Source: Alkalimonas mucilaginosa (GTDB taxonomy: Bacteria; Pseudomonadota; Gammaproteobacteria; Enterobacterales; Alteromonadaceae). Taken from it: 64,000 nucleotides of DNA. The notes under the pieces are model-generated. The model saw only the letters and a list, made by a program, of their open reading frames with translations, was not told the origin of the DNA and did not search any database. Shown here one piece after another: positions 36,060 through 45,634 of the stretch. Numbering within the stretch: position 1 is the first letter of the stretch; every line of letters starts with the position of its first letter. The position numbers and the translations under genes were made by a program. The stretch covers positions 33,588 through 97,587 of the forward strand of contig NZ_JAUGZK010000014.1 of the NCBI RefSeq assembly GCF_036327005.1. The letters are read 5' to 3'.

Positions 36060-36102
36060 GCATCTGCTATACGAAAAATCATTTTTCGAGTACTTTAGAT
36101 GC
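36060..36102. promoter_or_regulatory. Nested inverted repeats between cysB and a histidine kinase gene
   Basis: An inner perfect repeat CGAAAAA-TCA-TTTTTCG (36072-36088) is enclosed by GCATCT (36060-36065) and AGATGC (36097-36102). The outer right arm is 26 bases from the kinase ATG. It could be an operator or a hairpin in the kinase leader. Confidence 0.45.
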
Positions 36103-36128
36103 AACCATCGCAGGAATGAGTAGCACGC

Positions 36129-36821
36129 ATGAGTAATTCCTTACCGCCGATTGATTTTGCCTCGGTGCTGGCCTCGTCAGTGCATGATATGAAAAACTCC
36201 TTATGCATGCTATTGCAATCCATTGAGTTGATGCACAACGAGCTGGAGCAAAAAGCTCCTGATACGCAGCAAGAGCTGGCCAAAATTCATTATGAAGCCA
36301 ACCGCTTAAATACCAATTTACTGCAACTGCTGTCGCTCTACCGGTTGGAACGAAATCAGCTACCTTTGCAGATTGATGATTATTACCTGATTGATATTCT
36401 TGAAGAAATACAGCTCAAGAATGAATTGTATATTGAGCAGAAACAAATCCAGTTACAAATCCAATGCGACGCAGACCTGCACTGGTTTTTCGATCGGGAC
36501 CTTATCACCAACCTGGTCAATGATATCGTGGTAAATGCAATACGCTATACTCAACAACAACTTACTATTTGTACTTTTGTCCGTGATGGCTGGCTGTGCA
36601 TAGAAGTGCATGACGATGGCGCTGGCTTTCCGGAAGCGATGCTTACCAACAGTGACTTGTTGATGGGTAAAACCGAGTTAAGCCGTGGACACACCGGGCT
36701 TGGCTTGTTTTTTGCACACTTAATTGCGCACGCCCATCAACATCAGGGCCGCAGAGGTCAGATCGCACTTAGCAATGGAGGCATTTTTGGTGGTGGCTTA
36801 TTTCAACTGCAACTGCCCTGA
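36129..36821 (+). CDS. Soluble histidine kinase-like protein without receiver partner
   Basis: A 230-residue cytoplasmic protein: HisKA-like helix with the His in SSVHDMKNSLCMLL (His 19), then a HATPase with N-box (LVNDIVVNAIRYT), G1 (DDGAGFP) and G2 (GHTGLGLFFAH) motifs. It has no membrane or sensing domain and no response regulator gene beside it. It ends 37 bases before the next gene. The input may come from a partner protein; the cognate regulator is not in the neighbourhood. Confidence 0.82.
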   Translation: MSNSLPPIDFASVLASSVHDMKNSLCMLLQSIELMHNELEQKAPDTQQELAKIHYEANRLNTNLLQLLSLYRLERNQLPLQIDDYYLIDILEEIQLKNELYIEQKQIQLQIQCDADLHWFFDRDLITNLVNDIVVNAIRYTQQQLTICTFVRDGWLCIEVHDDGAGFPEAMLTNSDLLMGKTELSRGHTGLGLFFAHLIAHAHQHQGRRGQIALSNGGIFGGGLFQLQLP

Positions 36822-36858
36822 GACAGGGTTACAACACAGACAGGATTTCGAGGTTTAG

Positions 36859-37629
36859 ATGCTATTAACATTGATCATTATTCTGGTCATTGCCCTGGTC
36901 ATCATTGCTGTGATAGTGAACGCTGTCCAGCAACACCGTAACCGGATGGCCTCGCTAAAGCGTGCTGAGTTCAGCAAGCTTCGTACCATCCTGGAAGATA
37001 CCGAAGATATCCTGATCAACTCGGCCAACGTGCCGATGAGCCCTGCCATCAGCCAGGTGCTACTGCGTCGCATCGCCTACACATTAAAGGCCATGACTGA
37101 ACTGGAGCCTGGTTCGAAGGACATTAAAAACCGTTTGCACGAAACACAAAACCGTCTAAAAGAACTCGGCAATAATACCGCGGACATTCAGGTGCCTGAA
37201 GGAATTAGTTTGCCGGATGACGACAAAGCACTGATCAGCCTGATCCAGGGAATCAAAAAGCTTCGCCTGATCCTGCGCTCTGAGCATGCCAAAGGCAATG
37301 CTGAAACTCAGGTGGTTATTCAAGAAGATCGCCGGCTGGAGGCACTGCAGCTGCGTATTAACGTGGAGAGCCAGATTAAGCGTGGGGTCAAAGCCCGCTC
37401 AACCCAGATGCTTGGATCCGCCCGCCAGTACTACGAAAAAGCCCTGGCGGCGCTGCAGGGAGCCCCGAACCAAACCGATTATGTGGTAACCCGCAAGTCG
37501 GAAGTAATACAAGCGCTGGAAGAAATATCCAATGAGCTGAAAAACAGCAATCAGCGTGATCGTGACAAGAAAGCCGAACTGGAAAATAAAGATCTGGACG
37601 AGTTATTTGCCCCTAAACGCAAATGGTAA
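36859..37629 (+). CDS. Membrane-anchored coiled-coil protein of unknown function
   Basis: A 256-residue protein: one N-terminal membrane helix (IIILVIALVIIAVIVNAV, residues about 5-23) and a long charged, helical cytoplasmic body (LKAMTELEPGSKDIKNRLHE and RGVKARSTQMLGSARQYYEK, the latter TPR-like), ending LDELFAPKRKW. I do not recognise a defined domain. Placement upstream of and convergent with topA has led to vague DNA-repair labels for relatives; nothing in the sequence supports a nuclease or ATPase. Confidence 0.7.
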   Translation: MLLTLIIILVIALVIIAVIVNAVQQHRNRMASLKRAEFSKLRTILEDTEDILINSANVPMSPAISQVLLRRIAYTLKAMTELEPGSKDIKNRLHETQNRLKELGNNTADIQVPEGISLPDDDKALISLIQGIKKLRLILRSEHAKGNAETQVVIQEDRRLEALQLRINVESQIKRGVKARSTQMLGSARQYYEKALAALQGAPNQTDYVVTRKSEVIQALEEISNELKNSNQRDRDKKAELENKDLDELFAPKRKW

Positions 37630-37656
37630 AAACCAGCCGAAGCTGGTTTTTACCAT
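37623..37656. terminator. Bidirectional terminator between convergent genes
   Basis: Perfect 15-bp arms (ATGGTAAAAACCAGC and GCTGGTTTTTACCAT) around a CGAA tetraloop, with T-runs inside the stem on both strands. It includes the stop codon of the upstream gene and ends 14 bases before the topA 3' end, serving both. Confidence 0.85.
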
Positions 37657-37669
37657 CTTTACAGCCGCA

Positions 37670-40264
37670 TTACTTTGCCTTATCGGTCACTTTCCAGCGG
37701 CCATTCTCAAACCAGGCTGACCAGCCCGTTGCTTTGCCATTCGCTTCTGACATCACGTACTGCTGCTTGGTTTTTCGGCTCCAACGGACAATGCTGGGGT
37801 TTCCTTCCGGATCTTTGACCGGAGCATCTGCCAAATAGTAAAACTTAGGCGACAAGCGCTCACGAAAACGCACCAGTTCCTCTACCAAAGGCGCCCGGGT
37901 TTCGCGTGATTTCGGGAAAGTAGACGCCGCCAGAAAAATCCCTGCAGCTCCGTCCCGTAACACAAAGTATGCATCTGACTTTTCGCACTTTAACTCAGGC
38001 AAATGCACAGGATCTTCTTTCGGTGGCGCAGCCTCACCATTGCGCAATAATTTGCGGGTGTTTTTGCAATCGCTGTTGGTACAGCCGAAGTACTTACCAA
38101 AACGGCCAGATTTCAGCTGCATATCCGAGCCACACTTATCGCACTCAATTACAGGGCCATCGTAGCCTTTGATTTTAAAGCTGCCCTGCTCAACCACAAA
38201 ACCATCACAGCCTGGGTTATTGCCACAGACATGCAGTTTACGCTTTTCATCAATCAGGTAAGAATCCATCGCCGTACCGCATTTGTCGCAACGACGCTTT
38301 TGACGCAAGGCTTCGGTTTCCTGCTCCTCATCATCAACATCAGCTATGGCTTCATCACCAGACACCAGATTCATGGTGGTGGTGCAACGCTCCTTGGGTG
38401 GTAGCTGATAACCGGAGCAACCAAGGAATACACCGGTTGAAGCAGTGCGGATCCCCATCTTACGGCCGCAGGTTGGACAATCGATATCAGTAAGCACAAA
38501 CTGGTTGGCGCGCATGCCTCCGTCTGCTTCATCGGCTTCCGCCAACTTGAGCTGCTCTGAAAAGCCAAGGTAGAAACTATCCAGGACTTCACGCCATGAC
38601 ACTTCGCCATGAGCAATATCATCCAGTTTAAGCTCCATATTGGCGGTAAAATCAAAGCTCATCAGCTCTTCAAAATTGTCACGCAGGCGGTCGGTAACGA
38701 TCTCGCCCATTTTTTCGGCGAAAAAACGTTTGTTCTCAATACGAACGTAACCACGCTCCTGGATGGTTGAGATAATAGAAGCATAGGTAGAAGGACGACC
38801 AATACCCCGTTTTTCCAACTCTTTGACCAGACTGGCTTCACTAAAACGCGCTGGAGGTTTGGTAAAGTGCTGTTGCGGATTGAGCTGTTGCAATGCTAAC
38901 TGCTCCCCCGGCTTTACATCCGGCAACACATGATCTTCTTCACCTTTTCGCTTTACTGCTGGCTGCACTCTGGTCCAGCCATCAAACCGCAATACCCGGC
39001 CTTTTGCTTTTAACTCGTACTCACCCGCCTCGACCGTAATGGTGGTTACATCGTACTGCGCTGCCGGCATTTGACAAGCTACAAACTGGCGCCAAATCAG
39101 TTCGTACAGCTTGCGGGCATCGGCTTCCATATCCCCAAGCGTGCTGGCCTTGACCTGCACATCGGATGGACGTATGGCTTCGTGCGCTTCCTGTGCATTG
39201 TCTTTACTGCCATAACGCAACGGTGCCGGTGGTAAATACTGCTTACCGAAGTTCTGCTCAATGTAATCACGGCAGGCATTGACGGCATCCTGGCTCAGGT
39301 TGGTCGAGTCGGTACGCATGTAAGTGATATGGCCAGCTTCGTAGAGCCGCTGCGCCAACATCATGGTTTTTTTCACCCCATAACCAAGCCGTGTACTGGC
39401 AGCTTGCTGCAAGGTAGAAGTAATAAAAGGCGCGGATGCCTTACTGCTACTCGGCTTATCCTCCCGCTTGGCAACCCGATAATCGGCTTGTTGCAATTGC
39501 GCCAGTGCCTGCTCAGTTTGCGCCTTATTGACGGGTCGGAAGCTTTGTCCCTGATGCCTGCTTACATCAAGCAACAAGGCAGTCGCTGACGCTGTCGTGG
39601 TATCCGCCTGAACCGTCCAGTACTCTTCCGGGTTGAACGCCTTAATTTCGCGCTCACGCTCCACCACCAAGCGCACGGCAACAGATTGCACCCGTCCGGC
39701 CGATAAGCCTCTGGCAATTTTCTTCCACAACAGTGGGGAGACCATAAAGCCAACAACCCGGTCCAGAAAACGTCGGGCTTGCTGTGCATTCACCCGATCA
39801 ACATTGACCTCTCCCGGCTCTTCAAAGGCTTGCTGGATAGCGTTTTTGGTAATTTCATTAAAAACCACCCGTTTGAACTTGCCGGGCTCACCACCAATAA
39901 TTTGCTGTAAATGCCAGGCTATGGCTTCCCCTTCCCGGTCCAAATCCGTTGCCAGATACACCGTATCTGCTTTGTCAGCCAGAGTTTTTAACTCTTTCAC
40001 CACCTTCTCTTTGCCGGGCAAAATCTCATACCTGGCCTGCCAGCCATTCGCCGGGTCGATGCCCATGCGATCTACCAGTGCCTGATACGCTTTTTCCTCT
40101 TTACTTAGCGATGTATTGGCTTTTTTGGCTTTCTCTTTGCTGGAGCTGGTAGGTAAGTCGCGAATATGCCCTACGCTGGATTTCACAACAAAGTTTGTGC
40201 CCAGGTACTTGTTGATTGTCTTTGCTTTTGCCGGTGACTCGACTATAACCAGTGATTTCGCCAT
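37670..40264 (-). CDS. topA: DNA topoisomerase I
   Basis: An 864-residue type IA topoisomerase that relaxes negative supercoils. The TOPRIM domain opens with AKSLVIVESPAKAKTINKYL; the catalytic Tyr lies in ITYMRTDSTNLS near residue 320; three C-terminal four-Cys zinc ribbons follow (CPTCGRKMG, CDKCGTAMD, CDKCGSDMQ). I chose the ATG at 40264, with AAGG upstream; an open extension to 40297 is not conserved-looking. Full length. Confidence 0.97.
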   Translation of the reverse strand: MAKSLVIVESPAKAKTINKYLGTNFVVKSSVGHIRDLPTSSSKEKAKKANTSLSKEEKAYQALVDRMGIDPANGWQARYEILPGKEKVVKELKTLADKADTVYLATDLDREGEAIAWHLQQIIGGEPGKFKRVVFNEITKNAIQQAFEEPGEVNVDRVNAQQARRFLDRVVGFMVSPLLWKKIARGLSAGRVQSVAVRLVVEREREIKAFNPEEYWTVQADTTTASATALLLDVSRHQGQSFRPVNKAQTEQALAQLQQADYRVAKREDKPSSSKASAPFITSTLQQAASTRLGYGVKKTMMLAQRLYEAGHITYMRTDSTNLSQDAVNACRDYIEQNFGKQYLPPAPLRYGSKDNAQEAHEAIRPSDVQVKASTLGDMEADARKLYELIWRQFVACQMPAAQYDVTTITVEAGEYELKAKGRVLRFDGWTRVQPAVKRKGEEDHVLPDVKPGEQLALQQLNPQQHFTKPPARFSEASLVKELEKRGIGRPSTYASIISTIQERGYVRIENKRFFAEKMGEIVTDRLRDNFEELMSFDFTANMELKLDDIAHGEVSWREVLDSFYLGFSEQLKLAEADEADGGMRANQFVLTDIDCPTCGRKMGIRTASTGVFLGCSGYQLPPKERCTTTMNLVSGDEAIADVDDEEQETEALRQKRRCDKCGTAMDSYLIDEKRKLHVCGNNPGCDGFVVEQGSFKIKGYDGPVIECDKCGSDMQLKSGRFGKYFGCTNSDCKNTRKLLRNGEAAPPKEDPVHLPELKCEKSDAYFVLRDGAAGIFLAASTFPKSRETRAPLVEELVRFRERLSPKFYYLADAPVKDPEGNPSIVRWSRKTKQQYVMSEANGKATGWSAWFENGRWKVTDKAK

Positions 40265-40370
40265 CTGAACCTTAAAATGCCTTAATGTGTGCGCCAATGG
40301 AATCTTCTTTTTTAACGTATATCTGCAAACTGAAGTTGTGACAAGCCCATAAACTCATTATTATGCAGTT

Positions 40371-40410
40371 AAGCCCTGTTTTTTGGGCTTCTTGGTGATT
40401 AAACCACCAA
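40371..40410 (+). promoter_or_regulatory. Two short hairpins in the astB upstream region
   Basis: AAGCCC with GGGCTT (40371-40390, T-rich loop) and TTGGTG with CACCAA (40392-40410) lie in tandem 70-110 bases before the astB ATG. They could be leader structures; no known element was recognised. Confidence 0.3.
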
Positions 40411-40481
40411 ATCAATGAAGCAAATCCCTTATGGCCAAATAAAAATAACAGTGCCAGTCAAACGAAAGGATCTAAGCAAAA

Positions 40482-41825
40482 ATGAAGTATTTTGAAGCAA
40501 ATTTTGATGGCCTGGTAGGCCCAACCCACAACTATGCCGGTCTATCGGTAGGCAATGTGGCCTCCCTGAACAATGCCCGCAATACCTCCAGTCCGCGCCA
40601 GGCGGCCAAACAAGGCTTGCAAAAAATGAAAGCCTTGCAGGATCTTGGCTTGGTTCAGGGAGTATTGGCCCCGCAAGAGCGGCCGGATGTTTATACATTG
40701 CGACGGCTGGGCTTTACCGGCAGTGATCACGATATCATTAGCAAAGCAGCGAAACAAGCACCGGCAGTGTTGCGGGCCGTTTGTTCAGCATCCAGCATGT
40801 GGACGGCCAATGCCGCCACCATTTCGCCCAGCGCTGATACGGCTGATGGTAAAATCCATTTTACCCCGGCCAATCTGACCAACAAGTTCCATCGCTCATT
40901 GGAGCCCGACACCACTGGCCGCATCCTGCAAGCCATGTTTGCAGATCCAAATCATTTTGCCCACCACCGTCATTTACCGGATAACGATCATTTTGGTGAT
41001 GAAGGTGCTGCCAATCATACCCGCTTGTGCAGTGAGTACGGCGCCAGAGGCGTCGAGCTTTTTGTGTTTGGACGCTATGCCTTTGATACCACGAAAGCAG
41101 CACCTAAGCGCTTCCCTGCCCGCCATACACTGGAAGCCTGTGAAGCAGTTGCGCGTTTGCATGGCCTATCGGAAGAGCATGTGGTGTACATGCAGCAAAA
41201 TCCGGATGTGATTGATCAGGGCGTGTTCCACAACGATGTGATTGCTGTTGGCAACCAGAACGTGCTGTTCTATCACCAGCAAGCTTTTGTCGATAAAGAG
41301 CAAAAGCTGGCAGAGTTACAACGTAAATTCGGTAACAACAGCGAGCTGCATCTGATTGAAGTAAAAGATTCGGAAGTAGCGGTCGATGATGCCATTAAAA
41401 CCTACCTGTTCAACACCCAGGTGATTACGCTGCCAAATGGTGAAATGGCCATCATCGCCCCTACCGAGTGCCGGGAGAATGAGCGGGTAGCAGGTTATCT
41501 GGAGCAGCTGACCGGCCGTGGCACTCCTATCCGCCAGGTACATTATTACGATGTAAAACAAAGCATGCGTAATGGTGGCGGCCCAGCTTGCCTGCGCTTA
41601 CGTGTTGCCATGAGCGAACAGGAGCGCCAGGCCGTCAATCCTCATGTGTTACTGACGGATGAACTGTTCGCGACGCTGAATCAGTGGGTTGATAAGCATT
41701 ACCGCGATACAATCAGTGAAGCTGATTTGGCCGATCCGCAACTGCTGCAAGAGTCTCGCGCAGCTCTGGATGAGCTGACGCAAATCATGCATTTAGGTTC
41801 GGTCTATCCTTTCCAACGCGGTTAA
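40482..41825 (+). CDS. astB: N-succinylarginine dihydrolase
   Basis: A 447-residue enzyme of the arginine succinyltransferase pathway; it hydrolyses N2-succinylarginine to N2-succinylornithine, CO2 and ammonia. The N-terminus YFEANFDGLVGPTHNYAGLS and the catalytic Cys segment NGGGPACLRLRV are hallmarks. astA, astC, astD and astE are not adjacent, so this is an isolated ast gene here, as often seen in Shewanella-like genomes. It has its own promoter region and terminator. Confidence 0.96.
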   Translation: MKYFEANFDGLVGPTHNYAGLSVGNVASLNNARNTSSPRQAAKQGLQKMKALQDLGLVQGVLAPQERPDVYTLRRLGFTGSDHDIISKAAKQAPAVLRAVCSASSMWTANAATISPSADTADGKIHFTPANLTNKFHRSLEPDTTGRILQAMFADPNHFAHHRHLPDNDHFGDEGAANHTRLCSEYGARGVELFVFGRYAFDTTKAAPKRFPARHTLEACEAVARLHGLSEEHVVYMQQNPDVIDQGVFHNDVIAVGNQNVLFYHQQAFVDKEQKLAELQRKFGNNSELHLIEVKDSEVAVDDAIKTYLFNTQVITLPNGEMAIIAPTECRENERVAGYLEQLTGRGTPIRQVHYYDVKQSMRNGGGPACLRLRVAMSEQERQAVNPHVLLTDELFATLNQWVDKHYRDTISEADLADPQLLQESRAALDELTQIMHLGSVYPFQRG

Positions 41826-41845
41826 TTACTCAGCTTGCAAACATA

Positions 41846-41876
41846 AAAAAACCCGCGACAGTATCGCGGGTTTTTT
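41846..41876 (+). terminator. Rho-independent terminator of astB
   Basis: Arms AAAAAACCCGCGA and TCGCGGGTTTTTT around a CAGTA loop, 20 bases after the stop; A-tract and T-tract make it usable on both strands for the convergent Big_1 gene. Confidence 0.9.
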
Positions 41877-41891
41877 GTATGCAAAACTTGC

Positions 41892-44120
41892 TCAGAATGC
41901 ATCGCCACAATTGGGGCTTATTCCAAATGGGTTGGCCGGTGGACTAACGGTTTCAGTTGTTAAATCACTGGCTGCAGCTGTCAGTGTATATTCACGGTAA
42001 CTTATGTTTTCTGTTCCAGCGGCAAAACCTGTGACCTGTAAGCGAATATCAACCCAAGGTGCAACATCTCTGTTGTAGGTCACATGGAACACAGCAATGC
42101 CATCGCCATTTGATGTCACCGTAGCTGGAACAGTGGCAACATTCCCTGGGGTTAGCAAACCATCACCATTGGTATCCTCACCAAGATCCAAAATACCATT
42201 AAAATTGACATCTTCGCTTAAACAATGTGCCGATGTCTGAGCTTCCCAGCTTTTGAAGCTTGCAGGCGGCGGTGGCGCAGGTACCCAAATCCCTTTTCTG
42301 TAACGCAATGACACCGCTGCAACATTCAGTGGCTGATTGGCGACAGGATTACCGGAAGCATCGGTCACAATAATTGAAAACTCTTTGCGGTAGGTGCTGG
42401 CACTGGGTGTTTCAATGCTATTGCCCGTGCCAAAGCGGAAGAACAAGGTTCTGCCGCCAACTGCAATATCGGTTGAGTCCGTCACAGCGGCATTGTCCAC
42501 CAGTGACGCAGATACCACCAGATTTTCACCGTTTACTCCTGCACCTGTGGTTTGATCAGCCGTAAAGGAAGTCGTAGCAACACCCTGCGAATTGGTGGTG
42601 GCGGTGCCAGAACTAATAGAGCCACCAGCACTGTTATCCAGTGAGAAAGCAACCAATTGATTTTTCACTGGGTTGTTGTTTGCATCCCGCACGATGGCCC
42701 GAATTGAACTACTGTCCCCTGGCACCAACTGTGCTGGGAAAGCCTGTACTTCCATTTTGCTGGGGTTTGTGGCCACAAACTCAATCACCTTTTGGGTGCT
42801 GACTTCGTTATCCCCACCACGCGCTGAAATGGTGGCTAAACCAGCAAAGGCGGACTGGATAAAAACACTGGCCCGCCCCGCTCCGTCGGTAGTGGTTTGT
42901 GCCACTACATTGCCATCATTTAAACCAGCGATGGAGCTGGCAATGCTGCCACGAGTGGTTGAAAAAAGCACATCATTATTAGCATTCGGTACAGCATCGG
43001 TTAACCATTCCAAGCTCATACCGCTCGGTGTGTTCAGGTCCACTTCGGGTATTGCCGCTTCATTTTCCGTTGCTTTTAGAAATACAAAGCTGTCGGCTTT
43101 AACACTAAGCTTCACAGACTGGTTCAAGCCTAACGCAGACACCAGCAAAGTATCATCACCACTGGTCACCGCATCGTAACTGATACTAACCTGACCATTG
43201 CTGCCGGTAGTTGGTGACGTTTGACTGAGTGGATTTCCAAGCTCAGAAGACACCGTTAACACTTCATTGGCAATGCCCTGACCACTGGCATCTTGCAATG
43301 AAAAGTTAATCGAAACCTGATCGCCCAGCACAACAGCTGATGGTGCAGCCACTTCCAGGCTGGTGCCAACCACCCGAACCAACAGTTCGTCCCGAACATT
43401 ACTCACCCGGGCACTGACAACAATATCACGCACAGATTTATCAATCTGGCTGGTAAGCTTGGCTTTGGCCACACCATCTTGCTCTGTATTGGCTGATGTC
43501 ACTACCAGCTCACCCGAGTCGGTAGCAAAAATGACTGGAACCCCAGCAAGTAAAACATTGTTGCTATCACGAACTAATGCGGATAGTTGGAGCACATCAG
43601 AAGCTCCCGAGCCTAATTGCGTGCGATCAGCCAGCAAGCGAATGCTGGAAATAGTGACGCTGGTCTCACCTCCACCATCACCAGCCGAATTAAAGCCAGC
43701 CGAAGCGGTGCGGGTTGTTTCACCATCCGGATACACATATTCAGCGGTTAATTGCCCGGCACCACTGACATCCGTGGCACTAAGAGTGATGGATGCTACC
43801 CCGTTGGCATTGGTTAATGCCGTGCCGGTATTGGTAGATAATGAAGCAAGATTAGATGGAGCCATGGAAAATGCAATCACCTGCCCAGCAACATTGCCGG
43901 TTGAGCTGGTGAGTGTCGCCGTTGCGGTCAGTGGTTGTTCAGCTGAAAGCAACGCACTTGCTTCGCCTGTGCTGTCAGTCAAGCTGAGTTGCACTGTGAA
44001 TGCCGGAGCTGAGCCCCCGGTTCCACCGTTACCTCCACCATCAAGAGTTCCACCACCACCGCAGGCAGCCAGGAGGAAAGAAAAAATTACCGAAGTGCAT
44101 ATAAGCTGAATTAAACGCAT
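41892..44120 (-). CDS. Large Big_1-repeat surface lipoprotein with Ca-binding-like motif
   Basis: A 742-residue lipoprotein. Lipobox LLAAC (Cys 20) is followed by a Gly-rich linker. The body is a string of about five bacterial Ig-like Big_1 domains of the invasin/intimin type (each with patterns such as TNANGVASITLSA, TEQDGVAKAKLTS, GSNGQVSISYDA). Near residues 635-660 there is an EF-hand or thrombospondin-3-like loop pair (DVNFNGILDLGED, DTNGDGLLTPG). A late Cys at NCGDAF may pair with Cys in AHCLSED. Probable adhesin or scaffold on the outer membrane surface; ligand unknown. Confidence 0.85.
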   Translation of the reverse strand: MRLIQLICTSVIFSFLLAACGGGGTLDGGGNGGTGGSAPAFTVQLSLTDSTGEASALLSAEQPLTATATLTSSTGNVAGQVIAFSMAPSNLASLSTNTGTALTNANGVASITLSATDVSGAGQLTAEYVYPDGETTRTASAGFNSAGDGGGETSVTISSIRLLADRTQLGSGASDVLQLSALVRDSNNVLLAGVPVIFATDSGELVVTSANTEQDGVAKAKLTSQIDKSVRDIVVSARVSNVRDELLVRVVGTSLEVAAPSAVVLGDQVSINFSLQDASGQGIANEVLTVSSELGNPLSQTSPTTGSNGQVSISYDAVTSGDDTLLVSALGLNQSVKLSVKADSFVFLKATENEAAIPEVDLNTPSGMSLEWLTDAVPNANNDVLFSTTRGSIASSIAGLNDGNVVAQTTTDGAGRASVFIQSAFAGLATISARGGDNEVSTQKVIEFVATNPSKMEVQAFPAQLVPGDSSSIRAIVRDANNNPVKNQLVAFSLDNSAGGSISSGTATTNSQGVATTSFTADQTTGAGVNGENLVVSASLVDNAAVTDSTDIAVGGRTLFFRFGTGNSIETPSASTYRKEFSIIVTDASGNPVANQPLNVAAVSLRYRKGIWVPAPPPPASFKSWEAQTSAHCLSEDVNFNGILDLGEDTNGDGLLTPGNVATVPATVTSNGDGIAVFHVTYNRDVAPWVDIRLQVTGFAAGTENISYREYTLTAAASDLTTETVSPPANPFGISPNCGDAF

Positions 44121-44289
44121 CCACAGGCTCCAAAGCTTTATAATTGTAATTGTTTGATCTCTATTCTGTATCTTAACCTAGGATTTATCCAGCCGTCACA
44201 GCCTTTTTTAAAAAAAAATCAATTGCTGTTGGTTGTCTTAAGGCAAACTGATAACCTTAAGCATCTTTGAATCCAACCTGAACTGCGCT

Positions 44290-45630
44290 ATGCAAAACAA
44301 TAAAAAACTAAGCCTGACCAGCCGAATTGTGATTGGCATGCTGGCAGGCATGGTGTTAGGTGCTGGTCTGCAATGGCTGTTAGCCGGCGAGGACGAGCGG
44401 CTGATCCCATTATTCCTGTTCGATTTGCCGGTCAAAGCATTCTTTATCGATGGTCTTTTCCATATCGGCGGGCAAATTTTTATTGCCAGTTTGCAAATGC
44501 TGGTGGTGCCTCTGGTTTTTATCTCTTTGGTCTGTGGCACCTGCTCACTGTCGGATGCCAGCACCCTTGGCCGTTTAGGGGCCAAATCAGTCGGGCTTTA
44601 TCTCTTTACTACTGCCATTGCCATTACCCTGGCCATCAGCGCCGCTTTATTAATTGGGCCTGGCCATGGTGTCGAATTGCAAAGCGATGTTAACTTTAGC
44701 ACCGAAGAAGCCCCTGGGCTGGCACAAGTGCTTATCAATATGTTTCCCCGCAACCCCATCAATGCGATGGCAGAAGGAAACATGCTGCAAATCATTATTT
44801 TTTCCGTGTTATTTGGCATTGCTACAGCTATGAGCGGTAAAACCGGGGAACGTATCGCGGACTTATTTCAGGATCTGAATACCATCGTCATGAAGTTGGT
44901 CACCATCTTGATGAATCTGGCTCCCTATGGGGTCTTTTGTTTGATGGTTCGGGTATTCAGTACCATGGGACTGGATATGTTCAGCAGCCTCGCTGCTTAT
45001 TTCTTTGTGGTACTGGGCATCTTGCTGTTGCATGGCTTCCTGACCTACCCACTGCTGCTAAAATTGCTGACAGGCCTGAATCCGGTAATCTTTTTACGCA
45101 AAATGCGGGATGCCGCCTTATTTGCTTTTAGTACCTCCAGCAGCAATGCCACTATTCCGGTCACGCTGGAAACGGTGACCAAAAAGCTGGGGGTAAAAAA
45201 CAGCATTGGCTCTTTTACTGTGCCGCTTGGCGCAACCATCAACATGGACGGCACAGCCATTATGCAAGGGGTTGCCACCGTCTTTATTGCCCAGGTGTAT
45301 GGGGTAGATTTAACGCTAACCGATTATTTAATGGTGGTGCTAACGGCTACCTTAGCCTCTGTAGGGACAGCAGGAGTGCCGGGTGTGGGCTTGATTATGC
45401 TGGCGATGGTGCTGCAACAGGTGGGTTTACCGGTAGAAGGCATTGCGCTGATTATTGGCGTGGATCGCTTGCTGGATATGACTCGCACCTCGGTCAATAT
45501 TACCGGTGACTCCATGGTGAGCTGCGTGATCGCAAAAAGCGAAAAACAACTGGATGAAGCGGTGTTTAACGACCCGGATGCCGGTCGTAAAGATGAGTCA
45601 GTTGATTTTAAACACTTGCACAATAGCTAA
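44290..45630 (+). CDS. Dicarboxylate/amino acid:cation symporter (DAACS family)
   Basis: A 446-residue GltP/GltT-type transporter that brings in dicarboxylates or acidic amino acids with Na+ or H+. The hairpin-1 Ser-rich motif AFSTSSSNATIPVTLE, the GATINMDGTAIMQG segment and the substrate-binding DRLLDMTRTSVNITGD are all present. It has about eight membrane segments. It stands as a single gene, convergent with tpm with a 4-base gap. Asp/Glu versus C4-dicarboxylate specificity cannot be read safely. Confidence 0.93.
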   Translation: MQNNKKLSLTSRIVIGMLAGMVLGAGLQWLLAGEDERLIPLFLFDLPVKAFFIDGLFHIGGQIFIASLQMLVVPLVFISLVCGTCSLSDASTLGRLGAKSVGLYLFTTAIAITLAISAALLIGPGHGVELQSDVNFSTEEAPGLAQVLINMFPRNPINAMAEGNMLQIIIFSVLFGIATAMSGKTGERIADLFQDLNTIVMKLVTILMNLAPYGVFCLMVRVFSTMGLDMFSSLAAYFFVVLGILLLHGFLTYPLLLKLLTGLNPVIFLRKMRDAALFAFSTSSSNATIPVTLETVTKKLGVKNSIGSFTVPLGATINMDGTAIMQGVATVFIAQVYGVDLTLTDYLMVVLTATLASVGTAGVPGVGLIMLAMVLQQVGLPVEGIALIIGVDRLLDMTRTSVNITGDSMVSCVIAKSEKQLDEAVFNDPDAGRKDESVDFKHLHNS

Positions 45631-45634
45631 CAGG

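Noticed and set aside
43363..44109. A 248-residue frame antisense to the Big_1 gene
   Set aside because: Ser/Thr/Pro-rich low-complexity reading of the repeat strand with no ribosome site; a shadow of the real gene.
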